Assembly: GCA_913062555.1 (NCBI GenBank)
Contig: CAJXVU010000004.1
Span: forward strand, 62,001 to 126,000
DNA: 64,000 nt
Reading direction: 5' to 3'
Source of the DNA: an uncultured Bacteroidota bacterium
Lineage (GTDB): Bacteria > Bacteroidota > Bacteroidia > Flavobacteriales > Flavobacteriaceae
Position numbers and translations under genes: made by a program. The notes under the pieces were generated by a model. The model saw only the letters and a list, made by a program, of their open reading frames with translations. It was not told the DNA's origin and ran no database searches. Below, one piece after another: positions 18,236-27,317 of this stretch. How positions within the stretch are numbered: the stretch's first letter is position 1; each line of letters starts with the position of its first letter.

Positions 18236-19534
18236 TTATTGTATTGTTTTAAGTATTAATGGCTTCAGAGCTGGTTTTTCTTCACTTATTTTATATGCTG
18301 AACCCATAAGTGCTTTAGCTTTTTCAAAATTAGCTTCACTATTAGAATATAATATCGCCAAAACTTCATCTTTCTCTATGTGGTCGCCAATTTTCTTTTT
18401 CAATATAATTCCTGCCCCATGATCAATATGACTGGTTTTCGTTTCCCTTCCAGCACCTAATTTTACTGATGCTACTCCAATATCTAATGCATTTAAATCA
18501 CTTATATAGCCTTCAGTGTTACTTCTATACGCATACGAGTATTGGCTTCTTGGTAGTAAATCTGGATGTTCAATAACGCCTAAGTTTCCACCTTGTGCGA
18601 CAACTAGATCTTTAAACTTTTCATAGGCTTTTCCAGATGCTATCAACTCCTTCAGTATTTCAATGCCTTGGTCTTGACTTTTAGCAAGCTCACCAAGTAC
18701 CAACATCTGACTTCCTAATTCAAGGCAAAGCTCAGTTAAATCGTTTGGTCCATTTCCTTGTAATGTCTCTATAGCTTCTTTTACTTCTAATGCATTTCCA
18801 ACGGTATATCCAAGAGGTTCATTCATAGATGTGATTACAGCGGTAACCTTTTTGTCCATTTTTGATCCAATACTAATCATCATTTCGGCTAACGCCTCTG
18901 CATCTTCAATTGTTTTCATAAATGCACCGTGACCTACTTTAATATCAATTACAATAGCATCTGCGCCACAGGCCAATTTTTTACTCATGATGCTAGAAGA
19001 TATTAGTGAAATATTATCTACCGTTCCTGTAACATCTCTAAGTGCATATAATTTTTTGTCGGCCGGAACTAGATTTGCATTCTGACCACAAACTGCAATA
19101 TTGTGCTTTTTTATATTTTCAATAAACGCTGCCCGAGTCATTTCTACAGACAAACCTTTTATAGATTCCATCTTATCAATAGTCCCTCCTGTATGCCCTA
19201 ACCCTCTTCCAGACATTTTAGCTACTGGAACTCCAGCTGCCGCAACTAATGGAGCAAGAATTAATGTTGTTTTATCGCCAACGCCTCCAGTACTATGTTT
19301 GTCAACTTTTATACCTTCAATTTCAGAAAGGTCGATGGTCTCTCCTGAATGCATCATAATATCAGTAAGAATAGCAGTTTCCTCACTGGTCATCCCATTA
19401 AGACAAACCGCCATTAAAAATGAAGAAACTTGGTAATCTGGAATTTTTCCTGAAATAAATCCGTCAATAATCAAGGCGTATTCTTCCTTGTTTAATTCAA
19501 ATCCTCTCCTTTTTTTTATAATTAAATCTACCAT
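18236..19534 (-). CDS. deoA: Thymidine / pyrimidine-nucleoside phosphorylase
   Basis: A 432-residue member of the nucleoside phosphorylase II family. The N-terminus is MVDLIIKKRRGFELNKEE. The phosphate- and substrate-binding KHSTGGVGDKTTL and SGRGLGHTGGT motifs are followed by the alpha/beta domain and the C-terminal IDHGAGI region. It converts thymidine or deoxyuridine plus phosphate to the base and deoxyribose-1-phosphate. The start at 19534 was chosen because the longer frame from 19564 begins inside a promoter-like box. It is the first gene of the nucleoside-catabolism operon. Specificity between DeoA and Pdp types cannot be decided by eye. Confidence 0.95.
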   Translation of the reverse strand: MVDLIIKKRRGFELNKEEYALIIDGFISGKIPDYQVSSFLMAVCLNGMTSEETAILTDIMMHSGETIDLSEIEGIKVDKHSTGGVGDKTTLILAPLVAAAGVPVAKMSGRGLGHTGGTIDKMESIKGLSVEMTRAAFIENIKKHNIAVCGQNANLVPADKKLYALRDVTGTVDNISLISSSIMSKKLACGADAIVIDIKVGHGAFMKTIEDAEALAEMMISIGSKMDKKVTAVITSMNEPLGYTVGNALEVKEAIETLQGNGPNDLTELCLELGSQMLVLGELAKSQDQGIEILKELIASGKAYEKFKDLVVAQGGNLGVIEHPDLLPRSQYSYAYRSNTEGYISDLNALDIGVASVKLGAGRETKTSHIDHGAGIILKKKIGDHIEKDEVLAILYSNSEANFEKAKALMGSAYKISEEKPALKPLILKTIQ

Positions 19535-19561
19535 ACCAAAATTATAAATGCTCGTGAAACA

Positions 19562-19569
19562 CAAATATA
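19562..19569 (-). promoter_or_regulatory. Predicted -7 box of the deo operon
   Basis: The minus strand reads TATATTTG, 27 nt before the deoA ATG at 19534. No TTG at -33 is visible. A second match (TAATTTTG, 19537-19544) lies only 2 nt before the ATG and seems too close. Confidence 0.45.
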
Positions 19570-19631
19570 TCTATCTATAAGTGAAAATAAAATGAAGTAG
19601 ATTACAAAATAATATTAAACTAGATTAACAT

Positions 19632-20225
19632 TTATTCTTCTATAATGAGTTGGTTTTTAATTTTACTTAAAAACTCTTTAGAGATTCCTAAATAAGAAGC
19701 AACCATATATTGGGGAATACGTAGTTCTACTTCAGGGTATTGATTTTTGAATTGCAGATATTGCTCCTTAGCATTTAAACTAAAGCTTTTTACAATTCGT
19801 TTTTGAGAAGCCACAAATGCTTTTTCTAAAATTAATCTAAAAAAGCGTTCTAATTTCGGAATGGCCTTAAATAATTCCTCTTGCTCTGTATAGGACAATT
19901 GAATGAGCTCTGTATTTTCTATACATTGTACATTATAATCGGATGGTAATTGTGTTACAAAACTACCAATTTCTGACGCCCACCAATTCTCAATTGAAAA
20001 CATGACAATATGTTCCTCGCCTTCGTCATTAACGAAAAATGTTCTTGTACACCCAGATATTACAAAGCCACTATTTTTACATACATCACCTTGTTGAACA
20101 ACATACTGTCCTTTTAAATACTTTCTATAGGATACTTTAGTAAGTAAAAGAGTCTCTTCTGCTAGTGTAAGCGAGACATACTTATTAATATATTTTATGA
20201 AAGCCTGTGCCTTTTTATCATCCAT
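19632..20225 (-). CDS. Crp/Fnr family transcriptional regulator
   Basis: A 197-residue protein with an N-terminal cyclic-nucleotide-binding-like beta-roll (about 20-120; LKGQYVVQQGDVCKNSGFVISGCTRTFFV). It has a linking helix and a C-terminal helix-turn-helix ending RIPQYMVASYLGISKEFLSKIKNQLI. The first half lacks the RxxxxR phosphate-binding residues of true cAMP sensors, as usual in this Bacteroidetes group, and has no Fnr-type cysteine cluster. The signal is therefore unknown. It lies 97 nt upstream of deoA in the same direction. Control of the deo operon is possible but unproven, since a promoter-like box separates them. Confidence 0.88.
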   Translation of the reverse strand: MDDKKAQAFIKYINKYVSLTLAEETLLLTKVSYRKYLKGQYVVQQGDVCKNSGFVISGCTRTFFVNDEGEEHIVMFSIENWWASEIGSFVTQLPSDYNVQCIENTELIQLSYTEQEELFKAIPKLERFFRLILEKAFVASQKRIVKSFSLNAKEQYLQFKNQYPEVELRIPQYMVASYLGISKEFLSKIKNQLIIEE

Positions 20226-20357
20226 GACGTTACTCTAGCGGGTTTATTTTAAGTGCAATACGATTTTTTTTATTTCAAATTCACGAATAAATAAATGTAT
20301 TAAAAAATTGTTTATCCTCTCAATAATATTATTCAATTGATTTTAACACTTATTTCA

Positions 20358-20387
20358 TTTGTTAAAACACAAACTATTCTATCTTTG
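20358..20387 (+). promoter_or_regulatory. Promoter of the histidine phosphatase gene
   Basis: TTTG (20358-20361), an 18-bp spacer and TATCTTTG (20380-20387) fit both elements of the Bacteroidetes consensus. The ATG is 25 nt downstream. Confidence 0.72.
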
Positions 20388-20412
20388 AATTGACTAACAA
20401 AATGTTATTTAC

Positions 20413-20925
20413 ATGAGACATCTAATTATACTTATTTTTACATTTCTATTTGCTTTACCAACATTTTCACAAGATGAAAGTGCATCGGAAACAACGACTT
20501 ATTATTTTATTCGTCATGCAGAAAAAAACAGAAGTGATGCAAATGACAGAAACCCACATTTATTACAAAAAGGGAATTTAAGAGCTGCAAAATGGAGTTT
20601 TGTTTTAGAACATGTAAAATTTGATGCCGTATATTCTACAGATTATAACCGTACTAAAGAAACGGCACAGCCTACCGCAGAAAGAAACGGATTGGACATT
20701 ACTATTTATGATCCCAGACAATTAAATTCTGAAGCATTTATCGCTAACACAAAGGGAAAAACGGTTTTAGTTGTTGGCCATAGTAATACAACTCCAATGT
20801 TTGTAAATGCCGTTTTAGGCGTGAAAAAACATGCTAATATTGACGACAGTAATAATGCCAATCTTTATATTGTTACTATTGCAGCCAGTGGTGAGAAATC
20901 GGACACTGTTTTAGTGGTTGACTAA
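20413..20925 (+). CDS. Secreted histidine phosphatase superfamily protein (SixA/PGAM-like)
   Basis: A 170-residue exported protein with signal peptide MRHLIILIFTFLFALPTFSQ. Next comes YYFIRHAEKN, the RHG-type motif with the phosphoaccepting His, then VYSTDYNRTKETAQPTA and VLVVGHSNTTPMF with the second catalytic His. It is a short histidine phosphatase acting in the periplasm or outside; the substrate is unknown. Compared with cofactor-dependent phosphoglycerate mutases (about 250 residues) it lacks the insertions, which suits SixA-like phosphatases. Its end is 4 nt from the end of the convergent lipoprotein gene. Confidence 0.88.
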   Translation: MRHLIILIFTFLFALPTFSQDESASETTTYYFIRHAEKNRSDANDRNPHLLQKGNLRAAKWSFVLEHVKFDAVYSTDYNRTKETAQPTAERNGLDITIYDPRQLNSEAFIANTKGKTVLVVGHSNTTPMFVNAVLGVKKHANIDDSNNANLYIVTIAASGEKSDTVLVVD

Positions 20926-20929
20926 TGCA

Positions 20930-21676
20930 TTAGTTTACTTTCACATTTTCGTTTTCAATTTTGGAAAGCAATTTCAATTTATTTGCTTCAAAAAGGAGAT
21001 CTAATCCCAGTAAATCTTTTACCCCTTTTTCAGGCATATAGTTATTATAGTCTACAAAGCGTATCCCATTAATATATCGTTCGTTAAAAGCCTCTCTAAA
21101 TCGCAAACCAAGGTCAACTTCATTGTCCATATATGAATAAGCAATATATTCTACTTTAAAATCAGATTTAGAAATCCAGTATACAAAAACATCTTCAAAA
21201 TCATCACCTCCACCTTCTTGGTTAAAATCTACCTTAATTTTGTAGTAGTCTTTTCCTTTAATCATAACCTCGTTCAAATAGGTTTTATTTACAGCTACAT
21301 CATTTAATCCAAAAGGTAATACCGAAAAATAATGTACTGAATTCACTGATCTAGAATATCTAGGCGCCATTGAATCTGCCACGGCAAAAGCAATTTCATC
21401 CTTATATCTCTGGAATCCATCATTAGACAACACATCTTTTATTAACGTTAAAGAATCTTTAAAATGACGTTCGTATTGAAAAATACCATTATTTCTAACC
21501 CCAACATAATGCTTATCTCTAAAGTCGAAAGAAATAGTAGACACTTTAAACTTGTCACCTCCAGCAACTTCAATTGCTTTGTTCACAACTGACTTTGCAT
21601 CCAAAACCGTTTCTTGGTTCTTACAGCTAAAACTTAACATAACTAAGCTTATTAATACGGGGAAATATCTGTTCAT
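20930..21676 (-). CDS. DUF6503-like lipoprotein
   Basis: A 248-residue lipoprotein with lipobox SFSC (Cys at about residue 18). The mature part starts with a helix (AKSVVNKAIEVAGGDKF) followed by a long series of beta strands such as ISFDFRDKHYVGVRNNG and DVFVYWISKSDFKVEYIAYSY. This is the layout of the LolA/LppX-like DUF6503 proteins found in Flavobacteria. The fold could bind lipid or another hydrophobic ligand, but no function is established here. Family assignment is by memory of the pattern. It is divergent from smpB and has its own promoter. Confidence 0.68.
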   Translation of the reverse strand: MNRYFPVLISLVMLSFSCKNQETVLDAKSVVNKAIEVAGGDKFKVSTISFDFRDKHYVGVRNNGIFQYERHFKDSLTLIKDVLSNDGFQRYKDEIAFAVADSMAPRYSRSVNSVHYFSVLPFGLNDVAVNKTYLNEVMIKGKDYYKIKVDFNQEGGGDDFEDVFVYWISKSDFKVEYIAYSYMDNEVDLGLRFREAFNERYINGIRFVDYNNYMPEKGVKDLLGLDLLFEANKLKLLSKIENENVKVN

Positions 21677-21702
21677 TTTATTTTATTTTAAACTTTCTGT
21701 CG

Positions 21703-21734
21703 CAAAACTAAGTATTACATAACATGGGTATCAA
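21703..21734 (-). promoter_or_regulatory. Promoter of the DUF6503-like gene
   Basis: On the minus strand TTG (21734-21732), a 21-bp spacer and TAGTTTTG (21710-21703) match the consensus. The ATG lies 26 nt downstream. Confidence 0.6.
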
Positions 21735-21752
21735 AAAATAATCATAAATTAT

Positions 21753-21760
21753 TACCTTTG
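21753..21760 (+). promoter_or_regulatory. Predicted -7 box of smpB, giving an almost leaderless transcript
   Basis: TACCTTTG ends 6 nt before the ATG at 21767. An in-frame TTG at 21758 lies inside this box and is therefore not the start. Confidence 0.6.
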
Positions 21761-21766
21761 GCCTCC

Positions 21767-22222
21767 ATGCAAAAAAACATAAACATACAAAACAAAAAAG
21801 CGCGCTTTGAGTTTGAATTACTCGATAAGTTAACTGCTGGTATTGTACTAACCGGAACTGAGATAAAATCTATACGGTTAAGTAAAGCGTCCATAACCGA
21901 AAGCTTTTGCGAATTTAATGAGCAAGGTGAGCTATTTGTTGTGAATATGTCAATTGAAGAATATGCCTATGGTAATTATATTAATCATAGACCAAATGCC
22001 GAACGTAAGCTGCTACTTAACAAACGTGAGTTACGCAAACTTGAAAAAGAAGTTAAAAACACAGGATTAACCATAGTTCCTTTGCGTTTATATATTAATG
22101 ATAATGGTTATGCAAAATTAAACATTGCTTTAGCTCGAGGTAAAAAACTTTACGACAAACGAGAGTCCATAAAAGACAAAGATAATAAGAGAGATTTAGA
22201 TAGAATTAAGAAAAATTTCTAA
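21767..22222 (+). CDS. smpB: SsrA-binding protein SmpB
   Basis: A 151-residue OB-fold protein that delivers tmRNA to stalled ribosomes. The start [20 protein letters not shown] matches family N-termini. Conserved segments are [34 protein letters not shown], and the C-terminal [18 protein letters not shown] followed by the basic tail [10 protein letters not shown] that enters the mRNA channel. No tmRNA gene is visible nearby. Three codons upstream in frame overlap the predicted -7 box, which fixes the start at 21767. Confidence 0.98.
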   Translation: MQKNINIQNKKARFEFELLDKLTAGIVLTGTEIKSIRLSKASITESFCEFNEQGELFVVNMSIEEYAYGNYINHRPNAERKLLLNKRELRKLEKEVKNTGLTIVPLRLYINDNGYAKLNIALARGKKLYDKRESIKDKDNKRDLDRIKKNF

Positions 22223-22265
22223 TAAGTTTAAGATTGCTCTAACACATTGTAATCGTTTTATTACA

Positions 22266-22273
22266 TAAGTTTG
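22266..22273 (+). promoter_or_regulatory. Predicted -7 box of the DUF5686 gene
   Basis: TAAGTTTG matches TAnnTTTG, 55 nt before the ATG at 22329. A TTG lies 16 bp upstream (22247-22249), a little close for the usual spacing. Confidence 0.4.
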
Positions 22274-22328
22274 ATTAAAATTTTGAGTGAAATTCCCGAA
22301 ATTTTAATTAACCACGAACCCGCTTTTC

Positions 22329-24791
22329 ATGAAATTAAAACTACTTTTCCTATTTATTTTATTGTACACTATTAATGGTTATTCACAAATTATAGGTAAG
22401 GTAAAGGACAGTAATAATACCCCTTTAGCATTTGTTAATATTTATATTGAGAACACATATATTGGAACTACAAGTAATGATGATGGAGATTACGAGTTAG
22501 CATATACTGAAAAATCAAGCTATACCTTAGTTTTTAAACACCTTGGCTATAAAACTTTCAAAAAAGTAATAACGAACCCTAAACTTCCTTATACATTAAA
22601 CATTGTCCTGGAAGAAGAAAGTGTCTCTTTAGATGAAGTTATTATAAACTCTAATGAAAATCCTGCTGATCGGATTATTAGAAGTGCTATTGCGACTAGA
22701 AAACAATACTTAGAAAAAATAAATGAATTTAAGGCCGACTTCTATTCACGAGGATTAATACGAATTAAAAATGCTCCCGAAAAAATTCTAGGACAAGAAC
22801 TTGGCGATTTAGGTGGCGGATTAGACTCAACAAGAAGTGGAATTATCTACTTATCTGAAACTATTTCTAAAATTGAATTTCAGCGCCCTGATAAACTCAA
22901 AGAAAAAATTATAGCCTCTAAAGTTAGTGGTGACGATAACGGTTTTAGTTTCAATTCAGCAAGTGATGTAGATTATAATTTTTACAACAATACTGTTGAA
23001 TTAGGTAATCAGATCGTTTCTCCAATAGCCGATTATGCCTTTAATTATTACCGTTTTAATTTGGAAGGTGTTTTTTATGATGACAAAGGTCATCTCATTA
23101 ACAAAATCAAAGTGATTCCCAAAAGAAAAACCGATCGTATTTTCTCAGGAACCATTTATATAGTGGAAGATCAATGGTCTATTTACGCTTTAGAACTGGA
23201 CATAACAGGACAACAGGCTCAAATTCCAGCAGCCGATATAATTACCCTAAAGCAAACATTTTCTTTTTCAGAAACAAATAATTTCTGGACGCTTATATCT
23301 CAAAGTATAGATTTTCAGTATGGTATTTTTGGGATCAAAGGAGACGGACGATTCACAGCAGTGTATAGTAATTATAATTTCATTCCAAATTTTACAACAA
23401 AAACATTCACAAGAGAAGTTTTATCATTTGGAATTGCTGCAAACAAAAAAGACTCTATCTATTGGAATACGCTTCGCCCTGTACCATTAACACTGGAAGA
23501 ATCTAACGACTATAGTACTAAAGAAAGTATACAAATAATTAGAAAGTCAAAAACATATTTAGACTCAATTGATGCCGTTTCAAACAAATTTAAAGTTATG
23601 GATATTGTGTCAGGGTATAACTACTCCAACTCATACGAGCATTATAATCTGGGCTACAATTCTCCTTTATCTTCAATTAATTTTAATACTGTTCAGGGAT
23701 GGAATAGTAATATTGGTTTTTATTTCAGAAAAAATTACGACGACTTTAAACGGTACTTTAGAGCAAACGCAAATTTTAATTATGGATTAGACGATAAACG
23801 ATTACGAGTTACGGGCTCATTAACGTATAAATTCAACAATATTAATAGACCCTTTTTAACGCTTTCGGGAGGTATTACAACTCAGCAATTTAACAGCAGC
23901 CAGCCAATCTCAAAATTAGTCAACTCGATAAGTACTTTGTTTTTTGAAGACAACTATATGAAGCTATACGAAAAGAGTTTCTCCCAATTGTCCTATTCGC
24001 AAGAATTGTTTAATGGGCTTCATTTCTATTCTATATTTAGCTATGAAAAACGGAAACCCTTATACAATACTACCAATCAAACCTTTTATAATGACAAATC
24101 GGATTTTTATTCGAGTAATAACCCACTAGACGAAACTGCCTTCGGTATTGCCCCTTTTAACCCTCACAATATTATGAAGCTGAATGTTTTTACGGCTATT
24201 AATTTTGGACAAGAATATTTAAGTTATCCTGATAGTAAATTTAATATTTCAAACGGAAAATACCCAACCTTACTAATTGGTTATGAGAAAGGATTTGCTT
24301 CCACAAATGCCGATTATAATTTCGACAAAATTAAAATGAGATTAACACAGGGATTTAATGTGGGAAACAAAGGCTATTTTCAATACAATTTAAAAGCAGG
24401 AGCCTATTTTAATGCCGATGATATCTCATTTATAGACTACCAACATTTTAATGGTAACCAAACACCAATAAGCCGTGGTAATAACTTAAGTGTTTTTAAT
24501 AATTTACCCTATTATGAGTTGAGCACAAACAAATCATACCTAGAATTTCATACCGAGCACAACTTTAAAGGTTACATTTTAGGGAAAATTCCATTAGTAA
24601 ATAAGCTCAACTATAACCTTATTATTGGGGCTCACAACTTATCTACCAGTAATAACAATCCTTATCAGGAATACACTATAGGTATTGATAATATTGGCTG
24701 GGGTAAATTTCGGTTTCTAAGACTTGACTATGTACGCTCATACCAAAATGGTTTTAAGGGAGATGCTATTATTTTTGGATTGAGTTTTTAA
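22329..24791 (+). CDS. DUF5686 outer membrane protein with carboxypeptidase-like regulatory domain
   Basis: An 820-residue exported protein with signal peptide MKLKLLFLFILLYTINGYSQ. Residues about 20-105 are a CarboxypepD_reg-like beta-sandwich (IIGKVKDSNNTPLAFVNIYI, YTLVFKHLGYKTF). The remainder is the DUF5686 region: a central soluble part, then many amphipathic strands ending in DAIIFGLSF with a terminal Phe, typical of an outer-membrane barrel. The architecture is like a TonB-dependent receptor without an obvious plug. Flavobacterial genomes carry several of these; function is unknown. It is preceded by smpB and followed by a 150-nt gap with no feature I can identify. Confidence 0.82.
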   Translation: MKLKLLFLFILLYTINGYSQIIGKVKDSNNTPLAFVNIYIENTYIGTTSNDDGDYELAYTEKSSYTLVFKHLGYKTFKKVITNPKLPYTLNIVLEEESVSLDEVIINSNENPADRIIRSAIATRKQYLEKINEFKADFYSRGLIRIKNAPEKILGQELGDLGGGLDSTRSGIIYLSETISKIEFQRPDKLKEKIIASKVSGDDNGFSFNSASDVDYNFYNNTVELGNQIVSPIADYAFNYYRFNLEGVFYDDKGHLINKIKVIPKRKTDRIFSGTIYIVEDQWSIYALELDITGQQAQIPAADIITLKQTFSFSETNNFWTLISQSIDFQYGIFGIKGDGRFTAVYSNYNFIPNFTTKTFTREVLSFGIAANKKDSIYWNTLRPVPLTLEESNDYSTKESIQIIRKSKTYLDSIDAVSNKFKVMDIVSGYNYSNSYEHYNLGYNSPLSSINFNTVQGWNSNIGFYFRKNYDDFKRYFRANANFNYGLDDKRLRVTGSLTYKFNNINRPFLTLSGGITTQQFNSSQPISKLVNSISTLFFEDNYMKLYEKSFSQLSYSQELFNGLHFYSIFSYEKRKPLYNTTNQTFYNDKSDFYSSNNPLDETAFGIAPFNPHNIMKLNVFTAINFGQEYLSYPDSKFNISNGKYPTLLIGYEKGFASTNADYNFDKIKMRLTQGFNVGNKGYFQYNLKAGAYFNADDISFIDYQHFNGNQTPISRGNNLSVFNNLPYYELSTNKSYLEFHTEHNFKGYILGKIPLVNKLNYNLIIGAHNLSTSNNNPYQEYTIGIDNIGWGKFRFLRLDYVRSYQNGFKGDAIIFGLSF

Positions 24792-24941
24792 TAGCTTAAT
24801 TGATACGAATTAAGGTGCTTTTAACGGACCAGCAGCTTCACATTTCTTACTTTCGGACTTGAATATTTTTTTTAGATGAATAATCTATTTAAGTTTATCC
24901 ATAATAATTATGGTATCTAGCTATTAATTAAATTCAAAAAC

Positions 24942-25469
24942 ATGACAAAAAAACTAACGACCCTGATATGCTTTTTAGTATTAAGCACCTCTATTAATGC
25001 ACAAGAAGCCAGTAAGGATTACAGTAGTAAAGTTGAGTCTCTAGACAATACTCTGGAAACGCTTTATGGCGTTATTTCTGGTGAAAAAGGAGAAGCACGC
25101 AATTGGGAGCTTTTTAAATATTTATTTCATCCAGATGCGAAGTTAATTCCTTCAGGAAAAAACAAAGAAGGCAAAATTGGCGCTCGATTTATTAGCCCAG
25201 ATCAATATATAAGTAGTTCTGGTAAATGGCTGGTTGAAAATGGTTTTTTTGAAAAAGAAATATCCAGAACTGTCGACACTTTTGGAAACATCACTCAGGT
25301 CTTCAGTACCTATGAATCTTACAGAAGTGAATCGGATACGGATCCATTCATGAGAGGAATTAATAGCATTCAATTGCTTAATGATGGTAATAGATGGTAT
25401 ATTATAAACATCTATTGGACTCAAGAAACACCGGCCAACCCTATACCAAATCAATATTTAACAAATTAA
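24942..25469 (+). CDS. Secreted NTF2-like (SnoaL-type) protein
   Basis: A 175-residue protein with signal peptide MTKKLTTLICFLVLSTSINAQ. The mature part has the NTF2-like cone-fold pattern: an N-terminal helix, GEARNWELFKYLFHPDAKLIPS, then the strands ITQVFSTYESYRS and NSIQLLNDGNRWYIINIYWTQE. Proteins of this fold bind small ligands or act as minor enzymes; no catalytic residues can be assigned. It ends 15 nt before the S15 peptidase gene, so it is probably co-expressed with it and may be an accessory secreted protein. Confidence 0.75.
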   Translation: MTKKLTTLICFLVLSTSINAQEASKDYSSKVESLDNTLETLYGVISGEKGEARNWELFKYLFHPDAKLIPSGKNKEGKIGARFISPDQYISSSGKWLVENGFFEKEISRTVDTFGNITQVFSTYESYRSESDTDPFMRGINSIQLLNDGNRWYIINIYWTQETPANPIPNQYLTN

Positions 25470-25484
25470 TAAAACCAGTACACG

Positions 25485-27317
25485 ATGAAGTTTACACTTT
25501 TGACAGTAATCCTTATTAGCATGACTTCTTTAAATAGTTATGCCCAAAAAAGCTCAAAAACAACGCCTATTTTCAAAAATGGGGAAGCACAAATAGTCGA
25601 GGCATTCAATACGCCCGATAAATGGATTAGACATGATCTTTGGGTAGAAACTACCTTTGACACAGATGGTGATGGAAAACTGGATAGAATGCATGTTGAT
25701 GTAACCCGACCTCATCAAACGGATAACGAAGGACTTAAATTACCAATAGTTTATGTTTCAAGCCCCTATTTTGCTGGTGTTGCACCAGATGTAGAAGGCG
25801 TATTTTGGGATGTTAACCACGAACTCGGTGAAATGGGAAAACCTCGGGTTCATCCAGAGGTTACACGTTTAGGTAAACGTCCAATAATTTCAAATTCTCA
25901 TATCAAAACCTGGGTCCCTAGGGGCTATATTGTAGTACACTCTTCGTCGCCTGGCACAGGATTATCACAAGGTTCTCCTACAGTTGGTGGCGATAACGAA
26001 TCATTAGCTCCAAAAGCTGTTATTGATTGGTTATGTGGCCGTATTAAGGGTTATACCTCAGCCTATGGCGATGAAACTGTTGAGGCCTTTTGGTCTACTG
26101 GTAAAGTTGGAATGACTGGAACATCGTATAACGGTACCATTCCATTAGCAGCTGCCACCACAGGTGTTGAAGGTCTTGAAGCTATTATTCCTATTTCGCC
26201 AAACACCTCGTATTATCACTATTATCGTTCCAATGGTTTGGTCCGTTCTCCTGGGGGTTATTTAGGAGAGGATATTGATGTATTATATGATTACATACAT
26301 AGTGGTGATGAATCTAAACGGGCTTATAATAACGCCACGACCCGTGATACCGAAATGAAAAATGGTATGGATAGAGTTACAGGAGATTATAATGATTTTT
26401 GGGCAGGACGTGATTATATGAATGATATGCAGCCTATGAAAGCTGCCTTATTAATGTCGCATGGTTTTAATGATTGGAATGTAATGCCAGAGCATAGCTA
26501 TAGAATCTATAAGAAAGCTAAGGAAATGGGACTTCCTACTCAAATATACTATCACCAGAATGGACATGGAGGCCCGCCTCCAATGACCATCATGAATAGA
26601 TGGTTTACGCGTTATTTACATGGTATTAAAAATGGTGTAGAGAAAGACGCAAAAGCCTGGATTGTTCGTGAAGATGATGAACGAGGTAATCCAACTCCTT
26701 ATAAAGACTATCCTAACCCGGATGCTTCACCAGTAAAGCTACACTTAAGTTTTGGGGGGCTCCATATTGGAGGATTGAATACCAAAAGAACTTCAAATCA
26801 TGGTGCAGAAACTTTAGTAGATGATTTCTCCATTTCTGGCGCTTCACTTGCAAAAGCAACACAGAATAAACATCGATTGTTGTATGTTACTCCAAAGTTA
26901 ACTAAAGACATACATATCTCTGGAACAGCAAATGTGACGGTAACTTTATCGAGCAGTAAACCTGCGGCAAATTTATCGGTTTGGCTAGTTTCTCTACCTT
27001 GGACCGAGGGCGATGCTACAAAAATTACAGATAATATCATTACTCGTGGCTGGGCAGATCCTCAAAATCATAAATCTATTCGCAAAAGTGAACCATTACA
27101 AAAAGGAAAATTTTATAAAGTGTCTTTTGATTTAATGCCTGATGATCAAATCATTAAAAAAGGACAACAAATTGGACTGATGATTTTCTCCAGTGATAAA
27201 GAGTTTACTTTGCATCCAGAACCGGGAACTGAATTAACGATAAAATTAGAGTCTACAAACCTTACTTTACCCGTAGTTGGAGGTATTAAAGCGCTCAACA
27301 AAGCACTTAAAAATTAA
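25485..27317 (+). CDS. Secreted Xaa-Pro dipeptidyl-peptidase / CocE-NonD family hydrolase
   Basis: A 610-residue exported serine hydrolase of the S15/CocE group. It has a signal peptide (MKFTLLTVILISMTSLNSYAQ) and an alpha/beta-hydrolase domain with nucleophile elbow GMTGTSYNGT, Ser214. The acid is likely in SHGFNDWNV and the catalytic His in YYHQNGHGG. The C-terminal jelly-roll domain begins near 440 (SGTANVTVTLSSSKPAANLSVWLV). Such enzymes remove X-Pro dipeptides or hydrolyse acyl esters/amides. The N-terminal GDGKLDRMHVDVTRP pattern favours the PepX-like peptidases. Its stop overlaps the next start by one base. Confidence 0.9.
   Translation: MKFTLLTVILISMTSLNSYAQKSSKTTPIFKNGEAQIVEAFNTPDKWIRHDLWVETTFDTDGDGKLDRMHVDVTRPHQTDNEGLKLPIVYVSSPYFAGVAPDVEGVFWDVNHELGEMGKPRVHPEVTRLGKRPIISNSHIKTWVPRGYIVVHSSSPGTGLSQGSPTVGGDNESLAPKAVIDWLCGRIKGYTSAYGDETVEAFWSTGKVGMTGTSYNGTIPLAAATTGVEGLEAIIPISPNTSYYHYYRSNGLVRSPGGYLGEDIDVLYDYIHSGDESKRAYNNATTRDTEMKNGMDRVTGDYNDFWAGRDYMNDMQPMKAALLMSHGFNDWNVMPEHSYRIYKKAKEMGLPTQIYYHQNGHGGPPPMTIMNRWFTRYLHGIKNGVEKDAKAWIVREDDERGNPTPYKDYPNPDASPVKLHLSFGGLHIGGLNTKRTSNHGAETLVDDFSISGASLAKATQNKHRLLYVTPKLTKDIHISGTANVTVTLSSSKPAANLSVWLVSLPWTEGDATKITDNIITRGWADPQNHKSIRKSEPLQKGKFYKVSFDLMPDDQIIKKGQQIGLMIFSSDKEFTLHPEPGTELTIKLESTNLTLPVVGGIKALNKALKN

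Noticed and set aside
22223..22328. Possible tmRNA gene next to smpB
   Set aside because: No tRNA-like ends (GGG...ACCA) or tag-coding stretch were found in the 106-nt gap.
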